The position numbers were made by a program, and so were the translations under genes. Below the pieces are notes generated by a model. It was not told the origin of the DNA. It saw nothing but the letters and a program-made list of their open reading frames with translations, and did no database searches. DNA of 64,000 nt from Paenibacillus qinlingensis (lineage in GTDB: Bacteria > Bacillota > Bacilli > Paenibacillales > NBRC-103111): assembly GCF_013204845.1 (NCBI RefSeq), contig NZ_JABMKY010000022.1:1-64000 (forward strand), given 5' to 3'. Of this stretch, positions 58,607-64,000 are shown piece after piece. Positions within the stretch are counted from its first letter, which is position 1; each line of letters begins with the position of its first letter.

Positions 58607-61600
58607 CTATTTTTTCAATGATCTTAAAATAATTGCTGAAGCTTCTGCACGCGTTGAGATCCCTTGCGGTTTCAAGGTGCCGTCTTGGTAACCATTCAAT
58701 AACCCCTTCGAAGTCAAGACAGCTACTGCCGCCTGCGCCCACTCCGATATAGCTGAGTTGTCGGTGAATTCCATGCCATCTGTGCCTTTATCATTCATAT
58801 GTGCTGCCCGTACAATTATGACAGCCATTTGTTCTCGGGTAATCGTATCATCCGGACCAAATGTCGTATCTGTGTACCCTGAGATGATCCCATTGGCTGC
58901 CGCTGTGGCAATGGCATTCTTAGCCCAATGGTTTGTCGTATCGCTGAATGCTTTACCGCCCTGATCGCCGAGCTTTAAGAATTTGACAACGATAGAGACG
59001 AATTCTGCTCTTGTAATGCGGCCTTCCGGTTTAAAGCTACCGTCTGGATAGCCATTGATCGCTCCTTGCCCAATCAATTCACGGATGCTAGCCTCTGCCC
59101 AATGTCCTTTGATATCAGTCAGATTCGATCCATCTGATTCAGGCTTACCATCTTCTTTGGAAGTAGCCATGACCGCATATTTGGTGAAGTGATTAACGTC
59201 TACAGTAATATGATTACCATTGACTTTACCACCCTTGACTTCCACCCATTTCTGATTGACTTCATCGAAGTAGAAGACAGATGCTCGTTGATCGGCTTTC
59301 ACACTTGTAGGATCGAAAGCAAACGTCAACGTAACCGGTTTACTGAAGTTCTCTGTAAAGTTTTTGAGAATCTCATAGATTGGACTTGCTAGAACCTCAT
59401 GATTCGTTAATAACTTATCTGTTCCTGACAATTTTTCAATGGTTAACTTCAATTCTTTCGTTGAAGCATTCGCCGGAATCGAGATAGAAACCTCATCCTT
59501 ATAACTCACTTCGCCCGTTTTTCCAATTGGAAGTGTAAGCGTACCATCTGTCGAGGTCACTTTATCGTCAATCGGTGTCGTTGGTGGTGTTGGATAATAG
59601 GGTTCCGACGATGAATCTTCAGCACGGTAAACCGTCAGGTTATACGGCTTCTTCGTACCATCTTGCGCTTCGACCATAATTTCAATTGGGTTAGCCCCGA
59701 CCTTTAGATTAGCCGCTTTGTAGGCATATACATTGTCTGTGACAGCTGTATACTCGGCACCTGTTACTGTAAGCTTTTGATCGCGTTCCTCTTTGGTTAT
59801 GGATAGATTAACTTCAGAGACAGAATTAGATACGCCTACCGCATAATCACGTTGGGACGCAGAGAATGCCGGATTCAAGCTGCCTTGATTAACAGCGATG
59901 TTGGAAAGCAAGACATTGTTACTCATCCTTGTAACATGGATTGTATAGGTTCTAGTCGAACTGTCCGCTGCTGTATGGACAATCGTAATCGTATTGTCTC
60001 CTAGGCTTAACGGAATCTCTTCACTCGCTTGACCATTTCGTACCGTCTTTCCGTTCACCGTTACGCTTGCTTGTTCGTTGGTAAGCGTTGGCGTGACTGT
60101 CAAGCTATCAACACTGTTAACCACACTTTGCGTATAGCTTGTTCTTGAGAAGTAGAAGGGCTCGTTCAGATCTCCGCTGCTGAGACTTAGACCGGTCATA
60201 TATTCAGTCGATGTTGTCCCCGTAGTAAATTTCCAAATATCTGACTTCTTCACCCCGCCATACATATCTGTGGCTGCAGCATACCATTGGTAACTAGTCA
60301 GTGGCGCTAGATTTTTCCAAATGGCCCCTGCAACCTCACCGCTCTTCACATGATTCATGCTGCCGATTACATGATCCGTATACACGTTCACTCCGAAATA
60401 GTCCGTAGCAACACGTTTCGTAACAGGCTGTAAATTCAAATCAATGGAAAACTCATCTTTGCCAGGATACTCGGCTGGATCATAGTAATTGTAATCATCC
60501 AAATGCGGTGAATAAGTTTTCATGTTTATTTTGCCATGTGCCATGTCAAACTGCATGAGTCTGATATATCCAAGTCCACCTTCTGGTGCCCCTTGGTAGT
60601 CAGCAAGCATTTGATACACGTTACGATCGGCTACTCCGTCGTTGTTATCATCAATCGCGTCGACTTTCAACTCCGCATCGTGATAATGGCCAGAAAGCGC
60701 CGCAATAACGTTCTTATTCGGTTTGATCACACGTTCGAATACTTTTTCCGCCATCGGTGCACGGTTATTGGAAACCAGCATGAACTCATGGAAGTTCAAA
60801 ATCGCCTTCCGATTCGGGTACTTTTTCAAAACCTCGTTAATCCAGTCAATCTCCTTGTCACCATAACCCCACCCCATGTAAACGATGATAAAATCATTAC
60901 CGTTCGAGGATACAAGGTCATAATGGCCTTTGTTATTTTCGTAAGATTCGCCGTACGTTGGCTGATCCTTGAAGCGATCTTCCCCGAACCATTTGGAATA
61001 GTAACTGTAATCATTGTTTTGATGACCCACGTCATGGTTACCCGCCAGTACCCCATAAGGAATGTTGGCCTTCTCCAAAACCTTCATATCTTTATCTGCT
61101 TCTATCCATTGATATTCTTGGTCTGCGATATCTACGATATCACCGGTATGAATGACATATTTAATCTTGTTATCTACTTTGTGATCCGCAATCCATTTCA
61201 CGATCTCTTGATAGATATACGGATAAGTCCTCGAGTAATACTGCGTATCCGACATCCATACAAATGAAAAATCATAATCCGCTGTCGCTTCTGCATTCGT
61301 TTGAACTTGCGTTGCTGCAATTTCATCCTGAACCATCACTTGAATCTTCTTGTTGTTGGCATACGTACCTGCATCTACCGTAGCTTGCAGCTCAAAATCA
61401 GCTGTGCCCGCTATAACTGTTTTTAGTGCGTTCCATTTTTGACCGCTAGGACTCCATGCATATAAAGTAACTTTCCGGCCTTCCAGCGACTTGCCTTTCC
61501 AGTTAATTTCCACTTTATCCGTGCTCTTGACCGCATCGTCCAACGAGATTTCAAATCGCTGATACGGGAATTTCTCGTCAGAATCATCGACCAGATATTG

Positions 61601-64000
61601 GCCATCTAACGCACTAATTTTCGTGTAATCATCTTGCGTAAAGGCGGTCTCACCGTCCGGCTTTGCCTGTCTAGGAGGCTCGGTGTCTACGGCGTTGCGG
61701 AACCCGGCAAATTGCCCCTGCACGCTGGCATCGTATTTAAAACCTTGGTTAAAGTTTACGTTCATTTCATCATTCATGGGATCGGAAACTGTAACGCTCA
61801 ACGGAGCATTACGATCTACGCCTACAGCGCCTTGCCCTGGTGTCAATTGTTCAGGCAAATTCGGGTTTTCATTCGGCACTTCGAAATTAATCGTCACATT
61901 TTGCACGTTACCTACTTTATCCACAGCCTTGATGCTGAATACATGCATCCCACCTGGAAGCTTTGCAGATGATGTGGCATATGGCAACGTGATTGGCAGG
62001 GTGTCGAGGGTAGTCTCTACCTTGTCCACGCCAGCAAATGCGTCAGTTATAACGGCATCCAGGCTGAAGTCGCCACGGTACATGACGCCTTCTTCAACGG
62101 AAGGTTGGATCACTGGAGCTGTATTATCGACTGTCACTGTTGATGTAGCCTTGTCATTACCATGGCTCACTGTAATCTGATGTTGACCATCATTTGTAGC
62201 TGCAGTATCCCAAACATAAGCTTTGGATGCCAACTTATCTGCAGGAATGTTGAAGTCGAAATCGACTACTGGAGGTTTCCCTGAAGAATCTCCCATTTTA
62301 ATAACCTTGGCCGGATCATTGTTCTTCGCATCATAAATCACCGTACCATCAGCCAGTACTAAACGTACGTTCTTCACGTCAAAATTATCTTTATTCTCCG
62401 CTGGTCGGTCATCGAAAGGCGAAGCCTTCGAACCCGCTCGGATCGAAAATACGTTGCTGCCTTCCTTCAATCTGTCCGCTTGAATCTTCGTAGACAGTGT
62501 TGTATAGCTATTCACAGTGTCTTGGAATGTAAAGAGAATGTCCTTATCTTGTGTGATAGCATTTTTAAAATAATAATTTACACCCGTCACTTCGAAGGCA
62601 ATATACGCGTCATGTTCAACCGCATGATAGGTCGATTGTGTTAGTGCTTTGCCATCAATGGCAAGCTGCAGATCATCTGCACTTAACCCTTCGCCTGTTC
62701 CTCTAATCACTTTGGGTTTGGCAATCACATCGCCGTCTTTCACATTCAGACGCAGGGCTGAGTGATCTGAGCCACCTGTAATGGCAACGCGCTTCGTATT
62801 CGATGTGCTCTCATTCTGACCATCTGAAGTAACAAAGTAATAATCTAAGTAAGCATTACCAATAAGTTCAGGTGAGAAAACCGTATAATGATATAACGTA
62901 TCTGCAAAGCTTTCTTTCAAATACTTCTTCGTATAATTCGACTGTTTTTCGGTTTTATAATAGAGCGCTACGGTCTTTATCGATGTTTCATCTTTGGCAT
63001 CGCCGATAATCTCAAGATCCTTGGATTGATCCATACTGGTCTCTTTTGTTAAATCGGTTAACGTCGGCTTGATCGTATCTTGCTTTACAATTACGCTTTG
63101 GATCGGAGCTTGAATCGGGTCAAGGGTTCCAGGCGTTGCCGCCACTACTCCTCCCGAGCTATATTTCGTCATCGTTGTACTGCCATTAACCGGGTATTTA
63201 TACAATATCCCCATATCTGGCTTGGCATCGCCTGATACGTAGTACGCGGATGAGACTTCAACACCTGTATTTGTAGCAATTACGATTCCTCGATTTCCGC
63301 TATTTGCCATACCATCCGTATGTATGCGTACAAGATTGGTACCCTCAACCAAATTAGAATGGTAGTTCGCATTGAAGGCATCCACAGGAGTACCCTCATT
63401 TTGAGCATTGATTACCCAGAAGACTAGTGTCCCTTTCGAAGGAATGATCGTGTCTTCTTTGTCTGCTGGCCAAATGACATCTGCATCAGGTCCCGTATCT
63501 GGATAACGGTAAATCAATTGATAATCTTTGAAATTCATGGCTTTATCCGTATTATTGTATACTTCAATAAACTCATAACCATCCGCGGTGCCCACATTCT
63601 TAGAATCGGGTACAATTTCCGTTACCAGAAGCGATGGGATCTTGGTGAAATCCGTTTTATCGATAGCCACGGTCGCACTATACACGTTGGATCGTATCGT
63701 ACTATAACCGTCATCTGCCTGAACGTAATACTTCAATGGCGTGTCGATCAGCTTTTCCTTAGGTATCGTTGCTTGATACTGTGTGGAGCCTAGTACCGTC
63801 ATAGGTACAGAATCATATGCAGCCTGAGAACCTGTTTTAAAATAAACAGCCGCGGATACGGATTCACTCTGCTCAAGATTGGAGATTTGCGCTTGCAGCG
63901 TTACATCCAATTTTTGATCCGCTTGCGTAACCGGCGTATGGTTAATTACAGGAGGCTCCGAATACGTCCGCGGGATTGGTGGTACTTGAGTGGGATCGAT
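58607..64000 (-). CDS. Very large SLH-anchored metallophosphoesterase (5' end outside window)
   Basis: The frame is open to the right edge, so the protein is longer than the ~1,797 residues visible. The visible order is: extracellular beta-domains; a lamin-tail-like domain (LLVTEIVPDSKN, YEFIEVYNNTDKAMNF); more Ig-like beta-domains; a calcineurin-type phosphoesterase (WMSDTQYYS, HTGDIVD, AGNHDVGHQNND, NFHEFM, SGHYHDAELK); a purple-phosphatase-like or FN3 region; two cadherin-like beta-sandwich repeats (LSLSSGDLNEPFYFSRTSY; IAVNQGSLNPAFSASQRDY); and three SLH repeats (GAINGYPDGSFKPEGRITRA; GIISGYTDTTFGPDDTITRE; GLLNGYQDGTLKPQGISTRA). It would hydrolyse phosphate esters at the cell surface, held to wall polymer by SLH. 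The exact substrate is unknown. Confidence 0.88.
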   Translation of the reverse strand: MDPTQVPPIPRTYSEPPVINHTPVTQADQKLDVTLQAQISNLEQSESVSAAVYFKTGSQAAYDSVPMTVLGSTQYQATIPKEKLIDTPLKYYVQADDGYSTIRSNVYSATVAIDKTDFTKIPSLLVTEIVPDSKNVGTADGYEFIEVYNNTDKAMNFKDYQLIYRYPDTGPDADVIWPADKEDTIIPSKGTLVFWVINAQNEGTPVDAFNANYHSNLVEGTNLVRIHTDGMANSGNRGIVIATNTGVEVSSAYYVSGDAKPDMGILYKYPVNGSTTMTKYSSGGVVAATPGTLDPIQAPIQSVIVKQDTIKPTLTDLTKETSMDQSKDLEIIGDAKDETSIKTVALYYKTEKQSNYTKKYLKESFADTLYHYTVFSPELIGNAYLDYYFVTSDGQNESTSNTKRVAITGGSDHSALRLNVKDGDVIAKPKVIRGTGEGLSADDLQLAIDGKALTQSTYHAVEHDAYIAFEVTGVNYYFKNAITQDKDILFTFQDTVNSYTTLSTKIQADRLKEGSNVFSIRAGSKASPFDDRPAENKDNFDVKNVRLVLADGTVIYDAKNNDPAKVIKMGDSSGKPPVVDFDFNIPADKLASKAYVWDTAATNDGQHQITVSHGNDKATSTVTVDNTAPVIQPSVEEGVMYRGDFSLDAVITDAFAGVDKVETTLDTLPITLPYATSSAKLPGGMHVFSIKAVDKVGNVQNVTINFEVPNENPNLPEQLTPGQGAVGVDRNAPLSVTVSDPMNDEMNVNFNQGFKYDASVQGQFAGFRNAVDTEPPRQAKPDGETAFTQDDYTKISALDGQYLVDDSDEKFPYQRFEISLDDAVKSTDKVEINWKGKSLEGRKVTLYAWSPSGQKWNALKTVIAGTADFELQATVDAGTYANNKKIQVMVQDEIAATQVQTNAEATADYDFSFVWMSDTQYYSRTYPYIYQEIVKWIADHKVDNKIKYVIHTGDIVDIADQEYQWIEADKDMKVLEKANIPYGVLAGNHDVGHQNNDYSYYSKWFGEDRFKDQPTYGESYENNKGHYDLVSSNGNDFIIVYMGWGYGDKEIDWINEVLKKYPNRKAILNFHEFMLVSNNRAPMAEKVFERVIKPNKNVIAALSGHYHDAELKVDAIDDNNDGVADRNVYQMLADYQGAPEGGLGYIRLMQFDMAHGKINMKTYSPHLDDYNYYDPAEYPGKDEFSIDLNLQPVTKRVATDYFGVNVYTDHVIGSMNHVKSGEVAGAIWKNLAPLTSYQWYAAATDMYGGVKKSDIWKFTTGTTSTEYMTGLSLSSGDLNEPFYFSRTSYTQSVVNSVDSLTVTPTLTNEQASVTVNGKTVRNGQASEEIPLSLGDNTITIVHTAADSSTRTYTIHVTRMSNNVLLSNIAVNQGSLNPAFSASQRDYAVGVSNSVSEVNLSITKEERDQKLTVTGAEYTAVTDNVYAYKAANLKVGANPIEIMVEAQDGTKKPYNLTVYRAEDSSSEPYYPTPPTTPIDDKVTSTDGTLTLPIGKTGEVSYKDEVSISIPANASTKELKLTIEKLSGTDKLLTNHEVLASPIYEILKNFTENFSKPVTLTFAFDPTSVKADQRASVFYFDEVNQKWVEVKGGKVNGNHITVDVNHFTKYAVMATSKEDGKPESDGSNLTDIKGHWAEASIRELIGQGAINGYPDGSFKPEGRITRAEFVSIVVKFLKLGDQGGKAFSDTTNHWAKNAIATAAANGIISGYTDTTFGPDDTITREQMAVIIVRAAHMNDKGTDGMEFTDNSAISEWAQAAVAVLTSKGLLNGYQDGTLKPQGISTRAEASAIILRSLKK

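Noticed and set aside
1-64000. tRNA genes, integrases or insertion-sequence transposases
   Set aside because: None was recognised by eye on either strand; a tRNAscan and an IS-family search would be needed to exclude short remnants.

Overview
The window looks like a chromosomal segment of a Paenibacillus-like Firmicute (low-to-mid GC, Gram-positive). The case rests on bacillithiol genes (yojF-bshB2), S-layer-homology (SLH) surface proteins, copper-amine-oxidase-type stalk domains, a YerC/TrpR-like regulator, DgkB, AGGAGG-type ribosome binding sites with many TTG/GTG starts, and a Bacillales-type rRNA leader with two tandem sigma-A promoters at the left edge. The genus is inferred from gene content; no database search was run.

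Region 1 (1-18.8 kb) is mostly housekeeping and signalling. It holds the leader of an rrn operon running off the left edge, an ABC exporter fused to a cyclic-nucleotide-binding domain, an acyl-CoA dehydrogenase, yojF-bshB2, an SLH/GH18 surface protein, a LuxR-type regulator with a newly noticed 31-aa membrane peptide, a NarL-type two-component pair, a YgjP-like metallopeptidase with an alpha/beta hydrolase, a beta-helix lipoprotein, cysD-cysN with a degenerate APS-kinase tail, a Fic protein and an OmpR-type two-component pair.

Region 2 (18.9-32.5 kb, all minus strand) reads as one ten-gene operon for a synthase-dependent extracellular polysaccharide. In transcription order: membrane-anchored TIM-barrel hydrolase, HEAT-repeat membrane protein, processive family-2 glycosyltransferase, degenerate response regulator, UDP-sugar dehydrogenase, glmS, an N-terminal-only glmU, glmM, a second TIM-barrel protein with stalk domains, and a membrane-anchored protein resembling phage tail-fibre domains. 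The operon appears to carry its own UDP-GlcNAc supply, and its glmS has no room for the glmS ribozyme.

Region 3 (32.8-53.6 kb) is an AT-rich accessory island that looks like a defence island. From left to right: a small gene and an XRE regulator sharing inverted-repeat operators; a DUF262 / DUF3696-ATPase / unknown three-gene operon; a membrane protein; an SF1 helicase with a C-terminal DUF2726-like nuclease; an McrB / DUF2357 nuclease / MazG-like / DUF2075 operon; a visibly decayed second copy of the DUF2075-MazG pair; and a cytosine-5 DNA methyltransferase overlapping a MORC-like GHKL ATPase whose two halves are joined by an elastin-like 24-bp tandem repeat. No integrase, transposase or clear attachment site was seen.

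Region 4 (53.8-64 kb) returns to core-like genes with an abrupt rise in GC: an RlmCD/RumA-type rRNA methyltransferase, dgkB, a CbiX-type chelatase, yerC, a glycine-rich basic protein, and a very large SLH-anchored metallophosphoesterase that continues past the right edge.
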